A DNA stretch of 5,116 nt from an uncultured Alphaproteobacteria bacterium. GTDB taxonomy: Bacteria > Pseudomonadota > Alphaproteobacteria > Rs-D84. Shown one piece after another: positions 1 through 5,053 of this stretch (the first letter of the stretch is position 1; the number at the start of each line of letters is the position of its first letter). A program made the position numbers and the translations under genes. The notes beneath the pieces were generated by a model that saw only the letters and a program-made list of their open reading frames with translations, searched no databases and was not told the origin of the DNA. The stretch spans positions 1-5,116 of the forward strand of contig CAMHKP010000043.1 of the NCBI GenBank assembly GCA_946185785.1. The letters run 5' to 3'.

Positions 1-20
1 TTAGCTTTTGTAACTGCCAT
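1..20 (-). CDS. rpsK: 30S ribosomal protein S11, N-terminal start only (partial)
   Basis: Only the first six codons and two further bases lie in the window. They read MAVTKA from an ATG at 20..18 and run off the left edge. S11 binds 16S rRNA in the platform of the 30S subunit next to the mRNA exit. The call rests mainly on position: rpsK follows rpsM in the alpha operon of nearly all proteobacteria. A short N-terminus rich in Lys and Ala is compatible with S11 but not diagnostic. The start is supported by an AAAAGGT Shine-Dalgarno sequence at 28..34, 7 nt upstream of the ATG. The gene probably shares a transcript with rpsM, 62 nt upstream. Confidence 0.8.
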
Positions 21-49
21 TATTTTTACCTTTTATTTAGATGTCTTCA

Positions 50-67
50 ATTAACTATGGTGTTAAT
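50..67 (-). other. Weak inverted repeat in the rpsM-rpsK gap
   Basis: Six-base arms (ATTAAC and GTTAAT) flank a 6-nt loop in the 62-nt gap between rpsM and rpsK. The stem is AT-rich and is not followed by a T run, so it is not a convincing terminator. It could be a minor mRNA hairpin between the two cistrons, or chance. Confidence 0.3.
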
Positions 68-82
68 CTCTACCCAAAATTA

Positions 83-460
83 TTATTTACCCTTGACCGC
101 GGAACCTGCGACCACAACACGTTTACCCTTTCTTGTGCGGGCATTTGTTTGTGTGCGTTGACCACGAACCGGTAAACGGTTACGGTGGCGGATACCACGA
201 TATGTTTTAAGGTCTTGCAAACGTTTAATGTTCATTGCGACTTCGCGACGAACGTCACCTTCGACCTTGAAGTTTTGTTCAATATAGTTTGAAATTTTGA
301 TAACATCCGCGTCTGTCAAATCTTTCGCGCGCAAACCGTCTTTTAATTTCAACGCTTCACAAATCTTGGCGGCGCGGGCCGGACCAATACCATGAATATA
401 GCGCAACGCGATTTCAATGCGTTTTTCTGCTGGAATGTTAACACCTGCTATACGTGCCAT
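83..460 (-). CDS. rpsM: 30S ribosomal protein S13
   Basis: S13 sits in the head of the 30S subunit, contacts 16S rRNA and the P-site tRNA, and forms intersubunit bridges with 23S rRNA and L5. The 125-residue product opens with the family start [10 protein letters not shown], carries the helix-two-turn-helix IHGIG at 22-26, and has the basic C-terminal signature [18 protein letters not shown] at 87-104, continuing through NARTRKGK to 113. The last 12 residues ([12 protein letters not shown]) form a lineage-specific tail; length is close to the usual 118-122. The start is preceded by AAAAGGG with 9 nt spacing. A second ATG 7 nt upstream (467..465) is out of frame and too close to the SD. A promoter-like sequence lies in the 106-nt gap behind it, so rpsM is probably the first gene of the alpha transcript here. 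Identification is certain. Confidence 0.98.
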   Translation of the reverse strand: MARIAGVNIPAEKRIEIALRYIHGIGPARAAKICEALKLKDGLRAKDLTDADVIKISNYIEQNFKVEGDVRREVAMNIKRLQDLKTYRGIRHRNRLPVRGQRTQTNARTRKGKRVVVAGSAVKGK

Positions 461-488
461 TTTTCATTTCCCTTTTATTATTCACTTT

Positions 489-504
489 GACGCGTTTCCG
501 CGCC
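489..504 (-). promoter_or_regulatory. Hairpin with GAAA tetraloop in the rpsM leader
   Basis: Read as mRNA, GGCGCG and CGCGUC pair into a 6-bp stem (one G.U) closed by a GAAA loop, a stable GNRA-type tetraloop. It is a GC-rich island in a very AT-rich gap and ends 28 nt before the rpsM start codon. What follows is AAAGTGAATAATAAAAGGG, with no U tract, so it is not an intrinsic terminator for secY. In E. coli the alpha leader upstream of rpsM folds into a structure bound by S4 for autoregulation. This much smaller hairpin could serve a leader role, but that is inference. Confidence 0.6.
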
Positions 505-525
505 GTCTCTTTATTTTATTTTGCC

Positions 526-545
526 GAATTATTCTAAAATAATTC
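526..545 (-). repeat. Perfect inverted repeat overlapping the predicted -10 box
   Basis: GAATTATT and AATAATTC are perfect 8-base complements separated by TTAG. The repeat covers the candidate -10 hexamer of the alpha-operon promoter completely. The sequence after it on the transcribed strand is GGCAAAATAAAATAAAG, which lacks a T run, so terminator function is unlikely. It could be an operator dyad or an RNA hairpin at the end of the secY message. AT-rich sequence makes chance more likely than the perfect match suggests. Confidence 0.5.
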
Positions 546-558
546 AAACAAAAGTCAA
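531..558 (-). promoter_or_regulatory. Candidate sigma70-type promoter for the alpha operon (rpsM-rpsK...)
   Basis: TTGACT (558..553) and TAGAAT (536..531) are separated by 16 bp. Each matches the housekeeping-sigma consensus (TTGACA, TATAAT) at five of six positions. Transcription would start near 524, giving an rpsM leader of about 64 nt that contains the GAAA hairpin. The promoter starts 9 bp after the secY stop codon, so it lies wholly in the gap. It would let the alpha operon be transcribed independently of the spc operon. The call is from motif match and placement only. Confidence 0.6.
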
Positions 559-566
559 ATCTTGTT

Positions 567-1886
567 TTAGTTGCGGAAACGCCCATGTTTTTGTGCGTGT
601 CCAACAACCCCTGTGTATTGTTTCGCAACCAAGTATGATTGTACCTGGTTCATGGTATCCAAAATAACACCGGCAACGATCAAGACACTGGTCCCACCGA
701 TTGTCAATGGCATACCTGCATGTGTGTTCAATATAATTGGAATCACACACACAACAATCAAATATACAACACCAATCGCTGTTGTACGTGAAACAACATC
801 ATCTAAATATTTGTTTGTCTGTTCACCTGGACGAACACCTGGGATATAACCGCCCATGTTTTTCAAACTGGTGCTGGTTTCTTCGGAATTAAACACAACA
901 GCGGTCTGGAAATACGCAAAGAACGCAATCAAGATTGTGTACAAAATAATGTATGACCATGCACCGTATGTAAAGAATCCCAAAACATGTTGAACAAATA
1001 AATTTTCACTTTGAACGAATCGCTGAACGAATGCCGGCAACATCATAATAGACGCTGCAAACACAGGTCCCATAACGCCAGACATATTAACCTTAATCGG
1101 CAAATAAGACGCGTTTGTGTTCATAACACCGTTTGCCATAACCTGACGTGGATATAAAATTTGGATACGACGTTGTGCCTGTTCAAAGAATGCAATCAAC
1201 GCAACAATGCCAACAACAAATGCAACCGTCAACGCAATCATTGCTGGGGACATTTGACCCACAGAACCCAAACTGAACAATTTTGCAACACCACTTGGAA
1301 CCTGGGCAACGATACCCGCAAAGATTAAAAGTGATGCGCCCTGACCAACACCACGTGCAGTGATTTGTTCCGCCAACCACATGACGAATACAGTACCACC
1401 AACCAGCGCAATAATAGCCGACAATTCAAATGCAAACCCAGGGTTCACAACCGCCGCAACACCATTTACTGGCGCCATAGATTCAAGGCCACGAACAACC
1501 GCCCAACCCTGAACAACGGCCAACAATACCGCCAGATAACGTGTATATTGGTTAATTTTGATACGACCCGATTCGCCTTCTTTGCGCAAATCATTTAAAT
1601 TCTTGCTGGTTGCGGTCAACAATTGCAAAACGATAGATGCTGAAATGTATGGGAAAATGTTCAATGCCAAAACAGACATACGTGACAACGAACCGCCACT
1701 GAACATATCAAACATTCCCATCATGCCGCTGCCTTCGCCACTGAACAAGTGCAAAATTGCAGATGCATTGACCCCCGGTAATGGAATAAATGAACCGATA
1801 CGATAAACAATCAACGCACCCAATGTGAACAGAATGCGTTTCTGTAAATCTGTCAAATTTCCAAAATATTTTTTCAAGAATTTCAT
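567..1886 (-). CDS. secY: Preprotein translocase channel subunit SecY
   Basis: SecY forms the inner-membrane pore of the SecYEG translocon, through which unfolded proteins are exported (with SecA) or inserted co-translationally (ribosome-docked). The 439 residues give the expected ten hydrophobic segments. Visible landmarks are GSFIPLPGVN at 31-40 after TM1, the glycine/methionine-rich plug region at about 54-71, EQITARGVGQGASLLIF at 173-189 (TM5), the cytosolic loop around 333-367 with IPGVRPGEQT (Arg352 aligns with the essential E. coli Arg357), and GGTSVLIVAGVILD at 397-410 (TM10). TM7 reads SGVMGPVFA, where the family normally has GVIP: a Gly replaces the conserved Pro at 273. The C-terminal tail (GHAQKHGRFRN) also looks unusual. 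An in-frame stop seven codons upstream fixes the start, yet the nearest SD-like AGG is 16 nt away, much weaker than for its neighbours. Confidence 0.98.
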   Translation of the reverse strand: MKFLKKYFGNLTDLQKRILFTLGALIVYRIGSFIPLPGVNASAILHLFSGEGSGMMGMFDMFSGGSLSRMSVLALNIFPYISASIVLQLLTATSKNLNDLRKEGESGRIKINQYTRYLAVLLAVVQGWAVVRGLESMAPVNGVAAVVNPGFAFELSAIIALVGGTVFVMWLAEQITARGVGQGASLLIFAGIVAQVPSGVAKLFSLGSVGQMSPAMIALTVAFVVGIVALIAFFEQAQRRIQILYPRQVMANGVMNTNASYLPIKVNMSGVMGPVFAASIMMLPAFVQRFVQSENLFVQHVLGFFTYGAWSYIILYTILIAFFAYFQTAVVFNSEETSTSLKNMGGYIPGVRPGEQTNKYLDDVVSRTTAIGVVYLIVVCVIPIILNTHAGMPLTIGGTSVLIVAGVILDTMNQVQSYLVAKQYTGVVGHAQKHGRFRN

Positions 1887-1910
1887 TGCGCTAAATTTTT
1901 AACCTGCTAC

Positions 1911-1934
1911 GCGCATCCGGTTTCCCAGATGCGC
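1911..1934 (-). promoter_or_regulatory. Strong hairpin with GAAA tetraloop between rplO and secY
   Basis: GCGCATCTGG and CCGGATGCGC pair over 10 bp around a GAAA loop; the only non-Watson-Crick pair is a U.G wobble in the mRNA sense. A further U.G pair could extend the base. It fills almost half of the 57-nt gap and ends 24 nt before the secY ATG. No U tract follows (GTAGCAGGTTAAAAATTT), so it does not look like an intrinsic terminator. Possible roles are protecting or processing the rplO message, or setting secY translation. Confidence 0.75.
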
Positions 1935-1943
1935 AAGTTAGAT

Positions 1944-2402
1944 TTATTTATTTTTGATTGAACCGCCTGCTTTAACAATTGCAGCTTCTGCAGCCTTGGA
2001 CCATTTGTCTGCAACAACGTTAATTGCAGATTTGATTTCGCCCTTTGCTAAAACTTTCAAGCCATCCAATTTACGATTGATAATTTTTGCAGCCAACAAC
2101 GAATCGATTGTGATTTCTTTCTTGGCATCAATCTTACCAGATGCGATAAATTTTTCGATATCGCCAAGGTTGATTGTTGCATATTCTTTGTGGAATGGAT
2201 TGTTAAAACCAAACTTCGGGAAACGACGCAAGATTGGCATTTGTCCACCTTGGAATGTTGCCTGTTTGCGTGAACCCGCACGTGCTTTTTGACCTTTGTT
2301 ACCACGGCCAGCTGTCTTACCATAACCCGACGCCATACCACGACCAACGCGTTTAGTATCTTTGCGTGCGCCGAAATTATCCATCAATGCATTTAATTTC
2401 AT
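1944..2402 (-). CDS. rplO: 50S ribosomal protein L15
   Basis: L15 is a late-assembling 50S protein whose extended, basic N-terminal half threads into 23S rRNA. The 152-residue product starts MKLNALMDN, followed by the glycine/arginine-rich stretch VGRGMASGYGKTAGRGNKGQ at 19-38 and GGQMPILRRFPKFGFNN at 52-68, all hallmarks of L15. The globular C-terminal domain covers about 76-152 and ends AGGSIKNK. Length is within the usual 145-160. The start has a good AAAGGG SD 7 nt upstream. An 84-nt gap containing a hairpin and a possible promoter separates it from rpmD. Confidence 0.98.
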   Translation of the reverse strand: MKLNALMDNFGARKDTKRVGRGMASGYGKTAGRGNKGQKARAGSRKQATFQGGQMPILRRFPKFGFNNPFHKEYATINLGDIEKFIASGKIDAKKEITIDSLLAAKIINRKLDGLKVLAKGEIKSAINVVADKWSKAAEAAIVKAGGSIKNK

Positions 2403-2430
2403 TTTCTTTCCCTTTAATCCTACGAACTAT

Positions 2431-2458
2431 GTTATAGTCCTTTTTCGCACATAAACAA
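2431..2458 (-). promoter_or_regulatory. Possible internal promoter for rplO-secY
   Basis: TTGTTT (2458..2453) and TATAAC (2436..2431) are separated by 16 bp in the 84-nt rpmD-rplO gap. The -10 matches the consensus at five of six positions, but the -35 keeps only the TTG. The -35 overlaps the 3' arm of the hairpin at 2449..2468. Such an internal promoter could uncouple rplO and secY from the upstream ribosomal genes. Random AT-rich sequence produces matches of this quality fairly often. Confidence 0.3.
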
Positions 2459-2468
2459 GTGTCTATGT
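2449..2468 (-). promoter_or_regulatory. Imperfect palindrome / mRNA hairpin in the rpmD-rplO gap
   Basis: ACATAGAC and GTTTATGT form an 8-bp stem in the mRNA sense, with one G.U pair and a 4-nt ACTT loop. On the opposite strand the wobble becomes an A.C mismatch. It is followed by GTGCGAAAAAGG, not a U run, so it is not a terminator. The stem is AT-rich and only moderately stable. It may separate the rpmD and rplO cistrons or mark a processing site. Confidence 0.45.
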
Positions 2469-2486
2469 ACTCGGTTCTTGTATTTT

Positions 2487-2666
2487 TTATTTTTCAACGA
2501 TTGTGACCAAGTGTGCAACTTTGGCAACCATACCACGCACCGCTGGTGTATCATTGATTTCTTTGGTTTTACCAATACGGCCCAAGCCCAATGCCAAGAC
2601 AACTTTGCGTTGTGCTTCTGGACGATGGATTAAACTGCCTGTTTGTTTAACGATAATTTTTGCCAT
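2487..2666 (-). CDS. rpmD: 50S ribosomal protein L30
   Basis: This 59-residue gene is identified by direct translation: it opens MAKIIVKQTGSLIHRPEAQR and ends VAKVAHLVTIVEK before TAA. L30 is a small 50S protein with a ferredoxin-like fold that packs on 23S rRNA. The family pattern is clear: a first strand (KIIVKQTGSLI), a helix (RPEAQRKVVLALGL), the LGRIGKTKEINDTPAVRGM segment and a final strand (HLVTIVE). Length is normal for bacterial L30. It lies between rpsE (23 nt upstream) and rplO, its standard place in the spc operon. The SD is AGGGGG, 8 nt before the ATG. Confidence 0.96.
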   Translation of the reverse strand: MAKIIVKQTGSLIHRPEAQRKVVLALGLGRIGKTKEINDTPAVRGMVAKVAHLVTIVEK

Positions 2667-2689
2667 TTGAATTACCCCCTATTCCGTTA

Positions 2690-3253
2690 TTATTTTTCTT
2701 CTGCGGATTCAGCTGATTCTTCAAATTTCTTACCGTCACGACCGGCAATAATTTCAGAAACCGTTTTACCACGACGTGCTGCAACTGTCTTTGGTGAATT
2801 CATTTTCGCAAATGCCAAGAACGCTGCACGAATCATGTTGTTTGGATTATTTGAACCCTGGGACTTAACAACGACGTCTTGCACGCCCAAGCATTCAAAC
2901 ACCGCACGCAACGCACCACCAGCAATGATACCAGTACCTGGAACTGCACTGCGAACAACCAATTTAGATGCACCATATTTTGCTTCAATATCATGATGCA
3001 ATGTGCGACCTTCTTTTAACGGAACGCGAATCATTTTTGCCTTGGCTGCTTTTGTTGCTTTTTGAACAGCGGCTTGCACTTCCAATGCTTTACCTTTGCC
3101 AAAACCAACACGACCAGCCTTGTCCCCGACAACAACCAGTGCCGAGAAAGACATGTTCTTACCACCTTTAACAGTCTTGGATACGCGGTTGATAGAAACC
3201 AATTTGTCTACCAAGTTATCCGTCTGTAATTTTTTATCATCAAAACGTGCCAT
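2690..3253 (-). CDS. rpsE: 30S ribosomal protein S5
   Basis: S5 lies at the back of the 30S subunit near the mRNA entry tunnel and with S4 affects decoding accuracy. The 187-residue product has the N-terminal dsRNA-binding-like domain at about 11-75, with the signature [20 protein letters not shown] at 21-40 and [10 protein letters not shown] at 47-56. The C-terminal domain contains the loop [20 protein letters not shown] at 104-123 and [15 protein letters not shown] at 129-143. The protein ends in a short acidic tail ([10 protein letters not shown]). Length is slightly above E. coli S5 (about 167), mostly due to the ends. The start has GGAG 7 nt upstream, and the gene lies 24 nt after rplR. 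Confidence 0.98.
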   Translation of the reverse strand: MARFDDKKLQTDNLVDKLVSINRVSKTVKGGKNMSFSALVVVGDKAGRVGFGKGKALEVQAAVQKATKAAKAKMIRVPLKEGRTLHHDIEAKYGASKLVVRSAVPGTGIIAGGALRAVFECLGVQDVVVKSQGSNNPNNMIRAAFLAFAKMNSPKTVAARRGKTVSEIIAGRDGKKFEESAESAEEK

Positions 3254-3277
3254 TTATTTACTCCGTTGAATCTTAAA

Positions 3278-3634
3278 TTATATTCTGACGCCACCTGCGC
3301 GAATCGCTTCGCACAAAGCTTTCACACGACCATGATAACGATAGCCACCACGATCAAAATAACAATTATCAGCCAATTTCGCCTTGACCAAACGTTCTGC
3401 GAATGCTTTACCAACTAATTCTGCACCAGCAACGTTCCAGCCTTTTCCAGCGAAACCTTTTTCCTTGCTTGATGCTGCACAAACGGTGTGACCGCGCACA
3501 TCATCAATTGCCTGGATTTCAATATGACGTCCAGAACGGAAAACCGACAAGCGAATCTTGCCAGGATTTTTTCTTTTCAACGCACCGCGATTTGCTAATG
3601 TGCGTCTTTCTTCTGTAGACAAATGTTTCAACAT
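3278..3634 (-). CDS. rplR: 50S ribosomal protein L18
   Basis: L18 binds 5S rRNA together with L5 and anchors it to the central protuberance of the 50S subunit. The 118-residue sequence has a basic N-terminus, the core IRLSVFRSGRHIEIQAIDD at 27-45, and the C-terminal signature CYFDRGGYRYHGRVKALCEA at 91-110, followed by IRAGGVRI. Length is typical (about 117-120). The final residues are VRI where many homologues end in an aromatic residue. The ATG is preceded by an A-rich AAGGA SD with about 6 nt spacing. A 44-nt gap with a hairpin separates it from rplF. Confidence 0.98.
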   Translation of the reverse strand: MLKHLSTEERRTLANRGALKRKNPGKIRLSVFRSGRHIEIQAIDDVRGHTVCAASSKEKGFAGKGWNVAGAELVGKAFAERLVKAKLADNCYFDRGGYRYHGRVKALCEAIRAGGVRI

Positions 3635-3651
3635 TTTTTTTCCTTTTTTCC

Positions 3652-3673
3652 AATCCCCGTAACAGCGGGAATT
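3652..3673 (-). promoter_or_regulatory. Hairpin in the rplF-rplR gap
   Basis: AATTCCCG and CGGGGATT pair into an 8-bp stem (one U.G wobble in the mRNA sense) around the 6-nt loop CTGTTA. It begins 5 nt after the rplF stop codon and ends just before the A/G-rich SD of rplR. No U run follows, so termination is unlikely. Its position suggests either an mRNA stability or processing element, or a structure that affects re-initiation at rplR. Confidence 0.55.
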
Positions 3674-3678
3674 ACTTA

Positions 3679-4230
3679 TTATTTCTTTTTACCTTCTTTG
3701 TGGCGGATTGTTTCGCCCTTATAGAAGATACCTTTACCTTTATATGGGTCTGCTTTACGTACTTTGTGAATCTTGTCCGCAAACAAACCAACCAAGCATT
3801 TATCAATACCCTTGATTGTGAATTCGGTTGGTGCACCACCCATTTCAACTGTCAAGCCAGCTGGAATTTCCATGATAACATCATGAGAATAACCTGCGAC
3901 CAAAACCAATTTATTGCCAGAAACAGATGCTTTATAACCAACACCTTTCATATACATTTCTTTGGCAAAACCAGTTGTGACACCTTCTACTGCACTGCGG
4001 ATATTACGTGTCATTGTACCCCACATAGCGCGTGAAGTTTTATCTTTGTCATCTTTTGGTGTGACAACAACTTGTGCGCCTTCGATTTTAACATCGACCA
4101 ATCCGGCATTCTTTGTATCAACTGGAACTTTCAATTCACCCTTTGGGCCCTTGATAACGATTGCGCCATCGACGAAAGCCGCTGTAACGCCATCTTTCAA
4201 ACTAACTGGATATTTTCCTGCACGAGACAT
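3679..4230 (-). CDS. rplF: 50S ribosomal protein L6
   Basis: L6 sits at the base of the L7/L12 stalk near the sarcin-ricin loop and helps form the translation-factor binding site. The 183-residue protein starts MSRAGKYPV and contains the two tandem L6 domains: about 10-82 and about 90-165. Visible landmarks are IKGPKGEL at 26-33, GTMTRNIRSAVEGVTTGF at 71-88, GVGYKASVSGNKLVLVAGYS at 96-115 and the C-terminal RNA-binding signature PYKGKGIFYKGETIRHKEGK at 162-181. The segment GIDKCLVGLFADKIHKVRKA at 141-160 departs from the usual pattern (D-K-Q-x-V-G-Q...IR), so this copy is somewhat divergent there. The SD is GAAGGA, 7 nt before the ATG, 21 nt after rpsH. Confidence 0.98.
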   Translation of the reverse strand: MSRAGKYPVSLKDGVTAAFVDGAIVIKGPKGELKVPVDTKNAGLVDVKIEGAQVVVTPKDDKDKTSRAMWGTMTRNIRSAVEGVTTGFAKEMYMKGVGYKASVSGNKLVLVAGYSHDVIMEIPAGLTVEMGGAPTEFTIKGIDKCLVGLFADKIHKVRKADPYKGKGIFYKGETIRHKEGKKK

Positions 4231-4251
4231 AACTAAATCCTTCTGCTTGTA

Positions 4252-4650
4252 TTATATAACCTTGCACAACACTTCACCGCCGACGTTCATCAAGCGCGCT
4301 TTGTGATCAGTCATGACACCGTTAGGAGTCGATACAATCGCAATACCCAAGCCATTCAAAACACGTGGCATTTTGGCACTGCCGGAATATACACGACGAC
4401 CTGGTTTCGACACGACAGAAATTTCTTGGATTGCACCGTTGCCGTTAACATACTTCAATTCAATAACGATATTTGAACGGTGTTCATCAATTTTTTCTTG
4501 ACGGAAATCGGTAATAAAACCTTCTTCCTTTAATACACTCAAAACTGCCATACGCAGTTTGCTGTTTGGAACGGTGACTGTTTCTTTACCCGCGACTTGA
4601 CCATTACGGATGCGCGTCAACATGTCTCCGATTGGGTGTGATAATGACAT
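4252..4650 (-). CDS. rpsH: 30S ribosomal protein S8
   Basis: S8 is a primary 16S rRNA-binding protein of the 30S body. In E. coli it also represses the spc operon by binding its own mRNA near rplE. The 132-residue product starts MSLSHPIGDMLTRIRNG, has VPNSKLRMAVLSVLKEEGFI at 27-46 in the N-terminal domain, and carries the C-terminal signature GLGIAIVSTPNGVMTDHKAR at 100-119, ending NVGGEVLCKVI. STP-x-G in place of STS-x-G and NVGGEVLC are, to my knowledge, typical of alphaproteobacterial S8. The start has a strong AAGGAG SD 8 nt upstream. The 84-nt leader to rpsN contains two hairpins, the second of which ends within a few nt of the SD. Confidence 0.98.
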   Translation of the reverse strand: MSLSHPIGDMLTRIRNGQVAGKETVTVPNSKLRMAVLSVLKEEGFITDFRQEKIDEHRSNIVIELKYVNGNGAIQEISVVSKPGRRVYSGSAKMPRVLNGLGIAIVSTPNGVMTDHKARLMNVGGEVLCKVI

Positions 4651-4667
4651 CTTTTTTACTCCTTATC

Positions 4668-4684
4668 TGTGAGGGTTTCTCACA
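4668..4684 (-). promoter_or_regulatory. Hairpin immediately upstream of the rpsH SD
   Basis: TGTGAG and CTCACA are perfect 6-base complements around the loop AAACC. The stem ends three nt before AAGGAG, the rpsH SD, so folding or protein binding here could affect access of the ribosome. It is one of two small hairpins in this gap. S8 is a known translational autoregulator in E. coli, but its site there is elsewhere in the operon and I cannot show that this hairpin resembles it. Confidence 0.5.
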
Positions 4685-4701
4685 CATTGGCCAGCTGCAT
4701 T

Positions 4702-4715
4702 GTCCACAACTGGAC
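4702..4715 (-). promoter_or_regulatory. Second small hairpin in the rpsN-rpsH gap
   Basis: GTCCA and TGGAC pair perfectly around a GTTG loop. It begins 19 nt after the rpsN stop codon and lies 17 nt upstream of the hairpin next to the rpsH SD. It is short, with no U run after it. It may form part of a larger structured rpsH leader or be chance. Confidence 0.4.
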
Positions 4716-4734
4716 TTGGTTAATTTTGTTGGCT

Positions 4735-5037
4735 TTACCAACTTGATTTGCGTACGCCTGGTAATTTACCTTCGGACGCCTGTGTACGAACTTGCTGACG
4801 GCACAAACCGAACATACGTGAATAACCACGTGCACGACCGGTAACCGAGCAACGATTGTGCAAACGTGTTGGGTTTGCGTTACGTGGCAATTTCGCCAAT
4901 TTCTTCATCGCGTCCATGCGTTCATCTGGTGTCGCATTGACGGACATTTTTTCTTTGATCGCTTCGCGCTTTTTTGCATATTTTGCGACCAATGCTTCAC
5001 GTCTTTTTTGTTTATTTATCAACGCTAATTTAGCCAT
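4735..5037 (-). CDS. rpsN: 30S ribosomal protein S14 (long, zinc-independent form)
   Basis: S14 binds 16S rRNA in the head of the 30S subunit and is needed late in its assembly. The 100-residue length and the lysine-rich N-terminal extension (MAKLALINKQKRREALVAKY) mark the long form. The C-terminal signature is visible: LPRNANPTRLHNRCSVTGR at 50-68, RGYSRMFGLCR at 70-80 and KLPGVRKSSW at 91-100. The zinc knuckle needs two CxxC pairs; here only Cys63 and Cys79 remain, with Thr and Gln at the partner positions, so zinc binding is not expected. The segment RTQASEG replaces the commoner RELAxxG. It starts 16 nt after rplE with an AAAAAGG SD. Confidence 0.98.
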   Translation of the reverse strand: MAKLALINKQKRREALVAKYAKKREAIKEKMSVNATPDERMDAMKKLAKLPRNANPTRLHNRCSVTGRARGYSRMFGLCRQQVRTQASEGKLPGVRKSSW

Positions 5038-5053
5038 TTTTATACCTTTTTAT

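Noticed and set aside
438..467. A nine-codon ORF (MKNGTYSRC) starting 7 nt upstream of the rpsM ATG, out of frame and overlapping it.
   Set aside because: Its ATG lies only 2 nt after the SD, too close for efficient initiation, and the peptide resembles nothing. It is most likely chance in an A-rich leader.
489..523. A plus-strand terminator-like arrangement: GC-rich inverted repeat followed by CTCTTTATTTTATTTT.
   Set aside because: No plus-strand gene leads into it, and on the plus strand the longer stem has a mismatch. It is the complement of the A-rich rpsM leader.
526..545. The dyad after secY as an intrinsic terminator.
   Set aside because: The stem is almost all A/T and no T run follows on the minus strand, so the two requirements of an intrinsic terminator are not met.
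571..849. Plus-strand open frames of 60-117 codons, such as this one in secY and others at 1954..2292, 2643..2996 and 3962..4306.
   Set aside because: They lie mainly antisense to confidently identified ribosomal and secY genes, carry no recognisable domain, and their composition follows from the codon use of the real genes.
4735..5037. Zinc-binding S14, because two cysteines (63 and 79) remain at zinc-knuckle positions.
   Set aside because: The partner positions are Thr and Gln, and the protein has the long N-terminal form, so a four-cysteine site cannot form.
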